From NCBI GenBank assembly GCA_963921825.1, contig OY997596.1, positions 12,715,001 through 12,779,000 of the forward strand: a stretch of 64,000 bases of DNA. The letters are read 5' to 3'. Below the pieces are notes generated by a model. That model was not told the DNA's origin. It saw only the letters and a list, made by a program, of their open reading frames with translations, and did not search any database. The DNA is from Erodium maritimum (lineage: Eukaryota > Streptophyta > Magnoliopsida > Geraniales > Geraniaceae). Shown piece by piece: positions 21,890-32,070 of the stretch. How positions within the stretch are numbered: position 1 is the first letter of the stretch; the number at the start of each line of letters is the position of its first letter. The translations under genes and the position numbers were made by a program.

Positions 21890-23395
21890 ATCGTTTGCGT
21901 TCATTAACTTGACACTCCGAGATTTAACCCTCAGAATGGTATGGCAAGAGGACCGGTCGTCAAGTAGTATTCGGGTTTAAGTCCGAGATATCGTACCCAA
22001 GGGAGCAATTAGACAAGCACTTTAGTTAATTAATTCGATGGTCAAGCTATTCCTGTAACGATGTTTGGTTTGGTTTGTAAAATGTAAATTCATGCAAGTA
22101 ACGAAAATATATGATTGATCAGAAACAAAGAACAAAGTCAACGGGATTGTAAATCAGAGATAAAAAGGCGATCTAGGACATTAACGGGGTTCGAATGTGA
22201 TGAATGACTTAACGGGATTCGGTATACATTTGCAACTAATACTATTCTAAGGGCAACGGGAATTCTCTCGATGTAGCCCTAACCATCTCTCGATCGTATT
22301 AGGACCCTATAACATACTCGGTTCACCTAATTATCTCTAATATAGGTGTAGAGCGGTATATAGGATTAAATTCTATGAATTCCTCTAACTTTCGGGTTTT
22401 ACTCCTATAGCTATTGCACTCGTGTTAGTCTAACCATATTCTGGCTTAGATTAAAACCCGAGCTATCTCATTCCTTTTCCTCCTATTAACCTCATTTCTC
22501 AATTGTTGGTTAACACGATTTAAACATTTCTCACGTGATCAAGGCGGAAAAGGCATTACGAACAGAATGAGATAAACAAAATCCTAATACTAGTTTAACA
22601 ATTGCATAACCCGAACAAGTTAATTCTACTCATCACATCTTTACCCCTAGCCCTAGATCAATGGGAGTTTAGTTCATAGCAAGGAGACGAGAACACAAGG
22701 AATTGATAAAAACCATGATACTCATATTAATCCAATGAAGTAATACAATTGTCAAAGTTTAATCAAAACCTACAAAACCTTCGATAATGATTTCCACTCT
22801 CTTTTGATCTTCAAGTCTTCTCTACCAAGTGCTCTCCAAGTTCTCCCAAGGTGTCTTTTTCTTCTCCCAGTTCTCCAAGTTCTCTCTAAAAGTGACTTTT
22901 TCTCTCCAATTTCGTGATCCCCTAATATAATGACCTAATATCCCTTTTATATGTTGAGTTAAATCTGATTAAAAACGGGAAACGCAGTTGGAAATCGCGT
23001 TTCTGACGTCTGCACTGTCGCATGCACGCCGTGCATTTCAGGGTGCATCTTAAGTTGCACCGGTTATTTGCACGGCGTGCAACTCTCCGGTGCAGATTTT
23101 TTTTGTCTCTGATCTGGATGCGTCACCAAGTTGCACGCCGTGCAACAAGTGGTGCACTGCTTCTTTGCACCTCGTGCAACGAAGTGGTGCGCATGACTGA
23201 CACTTCTGACCAGCTTCCAATTTGACTCCGTTTCACTCCCGTTTCACCCCTTTTTGCTCCAATTGCTTGGCGAACTCTGAAATAAGATCAATTAAACAAA
23301 ATGAGAGTAAAATGCATCATTTTATATTAACTCGGGATTAAAAAGAACATAAATGTGGGCTAATGACATCTGAAATAGATGTATTTTATGTCCAC
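21890..23395 (+). mobile_element. Nested LTR-like insert in LTR B (possibly Tat/Ogre-type Gypsy)
   Basis: Alignment with LTR A breaks near 21888 and resumes near 23396, marking an insert of about 1.5 kb. It ends GATGTATTTTATGTCCACATCA. Its content (for example GAGATATCGTACCCAAGGGA) recalls Tat-lineage LTRs, but this is from memory. The exact ends and target duplication are uncertain: candidates TGATCG... or TGCGTT... at the left and ...ACATCA at the right give no perfect 5-bp match. It has its own palindromic array. Confidence 0.6.
23010..23195 (+). repeat. TTGCACGCCGTGCAA palindrome array
   Basis: Four or five palindromes of the type TTGCAC-G(G/C)CGTGCAA recur, with GGTGCA/TGCACC words between them, near 23020, 23072, 23133 and 23165. 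They have the same half-site logic (GCAC...GTGC) as the patches of the Tekay-like LTRs, in an unrelated LTR. Confidence 0.8.
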
Positions 23396-25026
23396 ATCAG
23401 ATAGCGGTTGAGGTAGAGAAAAGTAGCGAATACGGGTTTAATTGCGGAAAGTTACTAGTATGCATATAGGATATGAACAACTGGAATAAATACAGAATCA
23501 CATGTAGGATGTGAATAACTAGCGTAGTCATATAAAGATGGAACCACTTGCGGCCAGGTCGTGCCGTAGGTGTGGGAATTGTTGTGCTGTAGTATCACAT
23601 GTGGGTCCCTGGTTGGGCTCGTAGGATTGCGTGTTGGTTGTGTTTGTTGTGATTAGTAGCTTGTAAAATGTGACATGTGTTATGCCCGTTGTTAAATTAA
23701 AGATCATGATATGCTATGAGAACGTGGTGAATGTAGTGTGAATCACCGTCTTGTGATTTGATCGGGTGATTGATAGACCGATGTGGTGTGTTCGGTAAGA
23801 TTATTCGGTATGGTATGCCGGTGTGATATGTTCGATATGATATGTTTGAGGATGTTGTTCCGGTCCGATATCGTGGTCGATGCTGTTCCGACATGATATG
23901 TTCTGAGGCGGTGTGTTCCGGTCCGATATCTTTATCGATGGATGGTTTCGATATAAATATCTATACTGAGGCTTCCGGTATGATATCTATACCGTGGAGT
24001 GTTCCGGTATAGGATATCCAGGCCGAGGATTGGTTCCGGTGCGATACCTGTGCTGCATGTGCGATTACGGTACAGGGGATCTAGAGCCGGGGAGGGTGTT
24101 CCAGAGCAATGTTTATACTGACGAGTTTTCTGGTATGGTATGTGTGATGTCATTTGTGCCCCGTGCTGCGGGAAGATATACCCGACCGACGGAGGATTCC
24201 GGTTCGCTATATTATGAGTTGTACCCCGATGCTGTGTATTCCGGGAAGATATCTAGGCCGATGTCGAGTTCGGTACGATATGGTGAGCTGGGCCATGGAA
24301 GCCGACGCATTGCTCTGGAATACCACAGGTGGAAGTGGTTGCTAATGATATTACTCTGTGTGTTGAGCTGTTTTGATTGTTGTGATTACTTATGTTTCTT
24401 ATGTGATCTTCTGTGATTTGAAATACAGTTATACCTGAGTTCAGTGTTTTGTCGTGCGAGTTCGCACGTGTGGTCGGTTGTGAGATAACCGTGGTCGTTG
24501 TCCATTGAGAATTGTTAGGTGACGGGTGCGAAGAGCATAGTTGAGAAGAAATGTATGAGTTCGGTTCAATGTCGAGGTTGATTTACGGGTTGCACCCGAG
24601 TGGGGGTCAAGCGTTGTCTTGGGTTACTTGTTTAGTTGATTCGTAGTTATTGTGCTTACTAATATGCCCTAATTGGACGGTTACCCGTGGTGGTGAGCGG
24701 ATAGCTCATCCCCTTAACTACTTTTTCCTATTGAGCGAAAGCTCACCCCCTTCATTACTGTTTTACAGGTTTCGATCGTGAGTTGGTTTAGAGGACGTCT
24801 CAGAGCTAGGGAGCCTGGCGAGAGTTCTTGTTTTGGGGTTGTCTAGCGACGTACTTTCTCTTTTGTACTAAACTTATTTACTTGAACTTTGAGCATTGAC
24901 TCTGTTGGTCGGAATTATTGGTTTGAACGGTTATTTGAGGAATTCTTTATTTTAAATTCATTTTTATTTATTATTATTTTTAGCTCACGTCTCGAGTACG
25001 GTCAAAACCGGATTTGGGGCGTGACA

Positions 25027-25440
25027 GGCGAGGCCGAGTCCGACAATAGTTGCCTAGAGGAACCTAACCCTTTCTAGCGAAACCTAAGCCGAGAAGTCAT
25101 CTGAGCTACCACATAGACCAGATCTGGTCTCAATAGGCGTCTGAGAACGAGCTCTGATGAGGGGGCTAGCATCGCGACGAATGGAGGTTGAAGGAGAGAG
25201 GATGACCGGTGATAGGTGAGAAGAGCCAGTGGTTGAGGGGCAGCGAGAAAGGTGGCGAGGCTTAGGGGAACTCTCAACAGACCCAGACGGTGAAGGGGAA
25301 AGATGAAACTCCTGCTGACGAGAAGAACAAGGCCCTACAGGCAGCCCCCAACGCTGGAGCTTGAGCGGGCACCGTGGTGGTGGCGATTGCGAAAGGAGGG
25401 AGGCCTCGTTAAGGTTTTTAGAGAGAGAAGTCTCTTAGAA
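25027..25440 (-). mobile_element. 5' part of the minus-strand retrosequence split by LTR B
   Basis: GC-rich sequence in the sense of a minus-strand leader (CTAAAAACCTTAACGAGG near 25415) continues the body at 19641-20453. The 5' end is approximate. Confidence 0.4.
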
Positions 25441-25859
25441 TAATCAATTCTATTTTTAAGATATATTTATGAAGTTTGTACTAAGATCTATTTAATACAT
25501 AGAGTTTAACTAATCATAATACAAAAGTCATTGTCAGTCAGTCCAATTATATCTGTGAAATCAATATTTTTGTAATAAAAGCATGTGAGTATTTTTATAA
25601 TGTAACTAGGTGTAAGCAAATTGTTTGCATAAAAAATGGTATTTGTTTTTTTTTTTTCTAAAATAGATTTCATCTTAGATTTTGATTATAATTTGCGGAT
25701 CACGCGGATTGTATCCGATTCACCCGTATATTTTACGAATGAAATCCATCAAATATTCATTTGTCATGGGCGGATCGTGGATCACAAAAACCAAAATCCG
25801 CATCCGCGCGTGCGGATGAAAATCCTTTCCGCGGGCGGATATCCACCCATGTAGGCCTT
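25441..25859. other. AT-rich intergenic tract
   Basis: No gene is seen. CGGAT-rich words (GCGGATCACGCGGATT, GGGCGGATATCC) at 25690-25850 resemble internal parts of plant hAT-like MITEs, without definable ends. Confidence 0.35.
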
Positions 25860-25872
25860 AGTATCTACGGTG

Positions 25873-26308
25873 GGAAAGGGTGGAGCGAAGACATGCCAAC
25901 TAAGGTTTGAGTTGGTGAATGTTGTTTTCGGGAATCTACATCTATTTCATGCCGTCGTCAATCCTTCGACGATCCTGTTTGTTTGGCTTTTATCACAAGC
26001 ACCCAACTACCAAACCTCCCCACTCCGCCATCTCCTTGGAAGATGTCCTAGCCATCATCCCTGTGTGCAACATATGCTCGGGTACCACAACACATACCAT
26101 CCATCCACATACAAACTTGTTTTCTCTATTTTTTCTCATTAGATTTTGTGTGTTGGCGTTTAACATTTATGTCAAAACCGATTATACCTCAGTTACAATT
26201 AAAGGATTAGCTGTAGGATTGTCTCTGAATGATCTGATCTCCTACTACTCTTGTTTATGTTCTAGTGTTGGTTGCAATTAAAAAAGTATTTCTTTCGCTA
26301 AAAAAGAA
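25873..26308 (+). mobile_element. Short retro-insert with 13-bp target duplication
   Basis: AGTATCTACGGTG (25860-25872) and AGTATCCACGGTG (26309-26321) flank a 436-bp segment that ends in A-rich sequence (AATTAAAAAAGTATTTCTTTCGCTAAAAAAGAA). This is the form of a 5'-truncated LINE or SINE-like insertion. No coding domain is recognised. Confidence 0.55.
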
Positions 26309-26321
26309 AGTATCCACGGTG

Positions 26322-27588
26322 ATAGCACTTGTCTATTATTTTCTTTTAAAGGTACATGTAGTATTAATAATAAGAATGTTTTCAGATGCTACATGAAGTT
26401 GAAACCGTAAGTTACATGAAAAATCCGAAAAAAGGAACAACGAACACAAAGACCGACAATCAAAATACGCTGGAGTAGGGATATTAGCCCTAGTCCATCC
26501 CCCCAAACTGAATCCCAACGAGCTGCTCTAACAAGCCAGTGGGTAGTTGGTTCGATGTGTGTTTGATAAACTCGAGTTGTACGTTCTCGATTCCCTCTAC
26601 GAGCCTTAAAAATCTTGAACTAATTATGTTCAGAGGGGTGAAGAAGATGTTCCTATGAATGATGAGGTTGACCAATGAAAATCCATAAATTATCGTTGTC
26701 GATTGGGTAACGACCACTCTTGACTGGCTGCTGACTAATGAGAATCTATAGATCATCCACGTGTCGAACAGTGCTGGGTGATATGGTAGGAGGCTTGACT
26801 TTCCCGTCCTTAAAGATATGATTAGGTGCAATTGAAATATTCTTCCGCACTGATTGACAACCCATGATGTCCTTCTTCGATAGATGTGAGGGTCTTGTGA
26901 ATGTAGAATATGCTGAAAACTGTCCGGCTTAAAGAGAGACAAAATGATATCTGGTGGAGTTGGCTCTACCCTAGGCATGGTGATTAGGAAATATCAACCT
27001 AGTTTTCACCCTTAAGGAAATATCAATATAGTCCCACATCGGATGAAAGAACGCACAACCCGGATCTTTCTGAACGCCGACACGGCCTAGACCAGGCTTA
27101 GACTCAGAACAGGCCCAGACCAGGTCAAGGCCCAGCACAACACAGGCCTAGCCAAGCCTAGACCCGCCTGACCTGAGACCCGAGCCTGAACGACCTCAAA
27201 CTAGAAAAGAGGACGGCGAGAAACAACCGCATCCTCCGGCGAGGGTCTAGGCGGAGACCAGACCAGAGAAGCACCTCACAACGAGCTCCGGAGACACCCT
27301 CGAACCCCAAGAACAGATCTACGCCTCAACAACAACGAGGTCGTCGGAGCTCCAACGAGTCCTAGACTCTCCAACCTCCACACACAGACCCACAGACGAA
27401 GACCCTCAAACCGGAACAGAGACAGCCAAGGACGCCGGACCGAGCTTTCCGAGAAGCCTACGCAGACAGAGGAACTGCAATGAAGGAGAAAAATTGGGAG
27501 ATGAAGGAGGAACGAGAGGGGAGGAAAAAAAAGAAGGAAGGAGGATAGATAGCCACCACCGGCATCAGCCGTGGACGGAGACCAAAAC
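26322..27588 (-). other. Unrecognised minus-strand sequence, possibly retroelement leader and ORF
   Basis: A 162-codon minus-strand frame (26490-26978) starts at an ATG in MPRVEPTPPDIILSL, and I recognise no family. Upstream in the same sense (27000-27588) lies GC-rich sequence with many AGGCC/CTAGG words and a pyrimidine-rich leader. The leader is interrupted by solo LTR C and continues to about 30780. The whole may be one retrotransposed transcript. Confidence 0.3.
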
Positions 27589-28504
27589 TGTAAGAACCAC
27601 CCCCGGTCAATCCCGGTCGAACCGGTGGATTTCGGCGAAGTTTGATTTTCGGCCGGAAAAGTCAATCGATGACTCTGGAAGTCATTTGGGACATTTCCGG
27701 GGCCCAAAAAGCTTAGCCACTATCACGGTTGGCTTAGTTGGGCCATTACCTTTCGTTTGACTGTAATATTGGAAAAAGTCAACTTTAGTCAAATCCGAAC
27801 TTTTTATCGAATAAATACAAGTACATTGGACTGCTGGATTTTAAATAAAAGAGAGTGGTCCCCACTATGCCAAGTGTCACTAATGGCTTGGAGGAAAGGA
27901 AAGAGGCTCAAATGACCTCTCTACCCTCGCTAGTTGTCCATAAAAGGGATAAGAACTAAAGGGTTTTTGGTCTTTTTCACCTCTAGGTCTTTTTAAGGCA
28001 TTAGATGACACAAAATCAGATTTATTCCCTTGTAGCAGCCAAAAATTGAGAGAGAAATGAGAGCTTGGAGCTTCCATGGTGTCTTGAAGAGAAAGCAAGA
28101 GAAAAGAGGGACCTTTTGTGTCAATCTCTACCCAAATCCTCTCTAAAATCCCTTCATCTTCTTCAACTCATTCTCCTAGAGGTTTATACATCCTCAACTC
28201 TTCATTTCCATCACTTCCATCTCTTGGATTTTCTTACTTTGGACTAGAACTTGTTGGGTTTTAGCTTATTTAGTGTTAGATGGTGTTGTAGAGAAGAAGT
28301 GGATGAATTGTTGTTGAAATCCTTGAATTTTGATGGTTTTTGATTGAGAAATCCTTTGGGTACTTGTTGTTGGATGATTCCTACCATGGGTAGAGGAGAA
28401 ATGGAGTTATTGAACTGTTTTTGGGAGTTTTGGAGGACTGAAAATGGAGATTTTGAAGTGTTTATCGTGAAAATCCCGTCTGAAGGAGGAAGAGGATGGA
28501 ACTG

Positions 28505-28645
28505 TCCAGACCCGTCACAGATCCGTGACAGGGACCGTGACGGTGGACGTCACGACTCCGTGAGGGAGGCCGTGACGGCGTCAGACATGGCTACGTGAGG
28601 AGATCCGTGACGGCGCAGCCCACGGATCTGTGACCAGATCTGTGG
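28505..28645 (+). repeat. Palindromic array in LTR C
   Basis: Degenerate GTCACGG-NN-CCGTGAC words (for example GTCACAGATCCGTGAC and GTCACGACTCCGTGAG) alternate with GGACCGTGACGG. The position within the LTR matches the other copies. Confidence 0.75.
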
Positions 28646-29536
28646 CAGACCAGTTTTGGTTCTTTTAAACCCTTTTCGACTTTTTCTCGTTTACTTCAAG
28701 AAAGTGTTTTGGAAACAATGGGGGGGGGAGTCTTTGAACTTAGATGATTGCTCTTTGGCTAGCCGTTAATTGGAGTTTATTTGTGTTCCAAGACCTTGGA
28801 ACCGAGCGAGAGGGACGAAGACTACTCCGGGACCCGTGTGAAGAACGGAGGGGAGGTTAGCCGAACTCTACAACAAAGAATTATTAGAGGAAGACCACAA
28901 GGTAGGGGAAATACTAAACTCCTCGTGCAATTCAATACTTAGTATGCCAATTAGGTTAATAAAATCGGAAAAGGTCCTAGGTTTCATATAGGATGCGAAT
29001 AACTAGAATAATTGTCTTTCAATTACTAATAACCGGACGTGTCTAGTATGCATGTGTAGGATGTGAATAACTAGTTTAACTCGCTTTCAATACTTGGGAA
29101 ATTTCTTTACTGGTAGACAGGCCGCGATGAGCCATAGGATTGGTTGTGATTGCCTCACATGCATTGTTTGCTTAGTTTAAGATAAATTAAGGGTTTAACG
29201 AAACTAGATAAATTGCATGCTTGAGTGATAGAATGAATGCTTGAAGGATTTAATGATCGATTGCATGTTTGAGTGATAGAATGAATGCTTGAAGGATTGA
29301 ATGATCGGTTGCATGCTTGATTGATAGAATGAATGATTGAATGCGTGAATGGATGATCGAGTATGACTGATTATGCCAAAGGGGTACGATCAGGTGATCG
29401 ATGGGCCAATGGAACGTGGATGGTAAGTATAATGGTAAGTGTGATTGTGGGTATGCTTTCCCTGTGGTGTGTATTGGTGAATCCTTGAACTTCTAAGTTT
29501 GATTGTGCAATGAGTTGACCTGTGGGTCTCTTGTGT

Positions 29537-29880
29537 TTTGGTTGATCCTGCGGGATATTGATTGGTGGACCCTGCGAGGCATTGATTGGTTAATCCTGTG
29601 GGATATTGATTGGAGGACCCTACGGGGCATTGATTGGTTAATCATGCGGGATATTGATTGGTTGACCCTGCAGGGCATTGATTGATTAATCCTGTGGGAT
29701 ATTGATTGGTGGACCCTGCAGGGCATTGATTGGTTAATCCTGCGGGATATTGATTGGAGGACCCTGCGGGCATTGATTGGTTAATCCTGCGGGATATTGA
29801 TTTGTGGACCCTGCGGGACATTGGTTGGTTAATCCTGCGGGATATTGATTGGTTTACCCTGAGGGGAACGGTTAGTTATT
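29537..29880 (+). repeat. 48-bp minisatellite in LTR C
   Basis: About seven copies of a 48-bp unit made of two similar 24-bp halves (GGGATATTGATTGGTGGACC and GGGCATTGATTGGTTAATCC). The open frames here on both strands are products of the repeat and are not genes. Confidence 0.85.
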
Positions 29881-30672
29881 GATTCACCCGAGTGTATACG
29901 TCCCGTGGGAGTATTATCTTGGTTCCTTATGACATATGGTCCTTTGGGGGCATTTCCGAGAATCCTGACGATAAGCGTACCTCAGGGATTGTTATCGGTA
30001 GCCCGATGTATGTGCCCCCTCTGGACCGAGGGAAAATCTGATATGACACTAGTACTCTTGTGGATCGGAGTATGAGATCCGATATGACACAAGAACCTAC
30101 TCGTGGATCGGAGTATTGAGGATTTGAGTTGTTGGTGTGACTTTACTTGATCCCATTTTGAGTAGTTATTGAATATTTAAAATGCTTTTCACTTATTCTC
30201 TCAAAAATTACCATTATATTTAAGAATGTGATATTGTTCTTACCTTTAACTGTTTTACCGCATCTCTTTGACTACAACCTCATTTGCAAAGTGTGTCGTA
30301 GTGTTAAAGTAGTTTCATTATTAAATTGGAAGTTAAACTGTTTATGATTTTCCCTACTGAGCGTAAGCTCACCCCTATTTGTTTACTTATTTTTTGTACA
30401 GGCGTACTTGATGTCTAGCGGAGTCGAGGCTTGGGAGCTTCTGTATATTTTGAGGGTTGTTTTAGAGACGTGGTGGTCTATGTTGTTGAACCTCATTTAT
30501 TTTATACTCCATGTTGAGCTTTGACTCATTATCTGAGATTTGAATTATTTTATTTGAGAAATTGCTTGGAACTTATTTGGGATTTGAAAGAATTTTATGA
30601 TTGTTTACTATTTTCCGTTGTCAACTCAAGTCACGTCTGGAGTCCGACCAAAACCGGAATTGGGGCGTGACA

Positions 30673-30910
30673 ACAACCATCGTCGGGGGGAACTCAAACA
30701 AGGAGCGGCGACGTGAAACCAAGGGGTAGGGTTTTTTGAAAACAAAAAGGGGGAAGTTGAGAGCGTTTCTTACTTTGTACATGATGATACAATTCCTTGC
30801 CGGGATTCAACATATATGTTGATTCCTAATGAATCCAATCGTCAAGATGGCGCCTCTAAAAAAAAATGAACCACATTATTGATTCGAAGTATTTGATAGT
30901 CATTTACACA
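30673..30910 (-). other. Leader remnant beyond LTR C, then spacer
   Basis: GC-rich minus-strand leader (CAAAAAACCCTACCCC near 30735) continuous in sense with 27000-27588, then ordinary intergenic sequence. Confidence 0.35.
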
Positions 30911-30921
30911 ACGAAGATTTG

Positions 30922-31497
30922 GTTTTTTATCAGCAAAGCAAATTTAAATTAAACCTCTTTTGAAGTGAAAGAGGAGTGATTCAACCCCATTACAAAGTAA
31001 GAGAAAAGCCAACAAAAAACCCAACCCAAAGAACTACAACCAGTACAACAAGAGAGACAAGAAGCTTAAAACCCAAGCAACCTAAACCAACAAGACAAGC
31101 AACCACAATAAACACCTAAAAACCAAGGCAAACTGAAGAACACAAAATACAGCAAAGCCCCTCTGAAGGAATTGAACAAACAACTAAAGAAAGCAGAGAA
31201 CCCTTCCTTCAACCTCAACTTGCCGAATCTAAAAGCCAAAGCCAAACAAAAGAACAAGAGCTGAAAGACACACAACCAACAACTACCCGCACACCTTAGG
31301 CAATAAAACCCCACACTCAACAACACAAAGAACCACCCTCCTAAAACCTTCATAAGGCAAAACCGAAAGAGGTAAACCCAAAGAAATACAACCTGACTAT
31401 TGAAAAGCCTCACAACAAGATCAGCCACCCAAACCACCCAAACTCAGAAGATCCAAAACAGCAGCAAAACACCATCAGAAAATCCATGATCTTCCCG
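30922..31497 (-). mobile_element. 5'-truncated LINE tail
   Basis: The duplication ACGAAGATTTG flanks it (30911-30921 and 31498-31508). In minus sense it ends TTTAATTTAAATTTGC then TTTGCTGATAAAAAACC, typical of 3' ends of plant LINEs. A 123-codon frame (31066-31437), rich in Phe, Leu, Cys and Trp, is 3'-end sequence and not a gene. The 11-bp duplication and missing 5' part fit abortive reverse transcription. Confidence 0.7.
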
Positions 31498-31508
31498 ACG
31501 AAGATTTG

Positions 31509-32070
31509 TTAGCACGCACATGTGTTGATTGTCAACCCCACCGTTCATTACCTGTATATTCACTCAATCATAGAGACATAACTTTTCATTCTAAACAAAA
31601 AGACATGTAGAGTAGACCCTCCTACAAAAAGTTTCAGTTTCACTACATACAAGTTAGCTGCTGCTGAAATCATACATTTCGTTTCTAAACATAAACATAA
31701 ACATCTGTAGAGTAGACCCCCTGTAAAATGTATTAATTTCACTACATACAAGTTGGCTGGTCCACTAAGGGAGATTATTTGTCATCTTGTTCGATGCTAT
31801 TCCATTGCCCATAGCTTTTCTTAAAAGAAAGTGAAATGTAGGGGTGAGACAGAGTCCTTCAATGTTTAGCCACATATGGGATTTATCACTAAAAAGAACC
31901 AATGCTTTGGGTCTATCATAATCGAGACAAAACGATACCAGTTGATTAGGATGTTTATTACTTTCTAACTTAACCCAAAATCAAATACCTATTTCAAATT
32001 GAACAAACAGAGTTGATAATTATTTTGAGATGGCTACAAATGACCAGAGGTTATTTAATACATATATTGC
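31509..32070. other. Intergenic and 3' flank of NPF gene
   Basis: It contains a diverged direct repeat of about 65 bp (31595-31660 and 31690-31757; shared words GTAGAGTAGACCC and TTTCACTACATACAAGTT). The part nearest 32070 is the likely 3' UTR of the NPF gene. No other gene is seen. Confidence 0.5.

Larger units (their letters stand above)
20454..25026 (+). mobile_element. Solo LTR B, Tekay-like, interrupted by another LTR
   Basis: It starts TGTAAGAACC and ends GGGGCGTGACA. The flanking 5-mers GACAA (20449-20453) and GGCGA (25027-25031) agree at three of five positions, and both differences are G-to-A, so the duplication is decayed or absent. Without the nested insert it is about 3.1 kb. It contains a palindromic patch (21350-21420), a candidate 5' splice site (GT at 23413), degraded repeats (23840-24270), the TGAGCGAAAGCTCA hairpin near 24732 and TTTTACAG at 24768. 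Confidence 0.85.
27589..30672 (+). mobile_element. Solo LTR C, Tekay-like, 3,084 bp
   Basis: It starts TGTAAGAACCAC and ends GGGGCGTGACA, with flanks AAAAC (27584-27588) and ACAAC (30673-30677), a 5-bp duplication with one mismatch. The layout is: palindromic patch at 28505-28645, candidate intron 28902-30401, minisatellite at 29537-29880, hairpin near 30360. It is closest to LTR D; both have GTGTGAAGAACGG before the candidate 5' splice site. Confidence 0.88.

Noticed and set aside
23994-24416. 140-codon plus-strand frame
   Set aside because: It is inside the degraded repeat region of LTR B and is not conserved in sister LTRs.
20454-25026. Treating the segment between two LTR-like stretches as a complete retrotransposon
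   Set aside because: One LTR start and one LTR end are present with another LTR inside; there are no gag, pol or primer-site sequences.
19448-25859. A hAT-type element bounded by TAGGGGTGTAAAT and CGGATATCC words
   Set aside because: The two words are not an inverted pair and no 8-bp duplication was found.
29493-29880. Regularly spaced repeats that could suggest a CRISPR array
   Set aside because: Units are contiguous tandem copies without unique spacers, inside a plant LTR.
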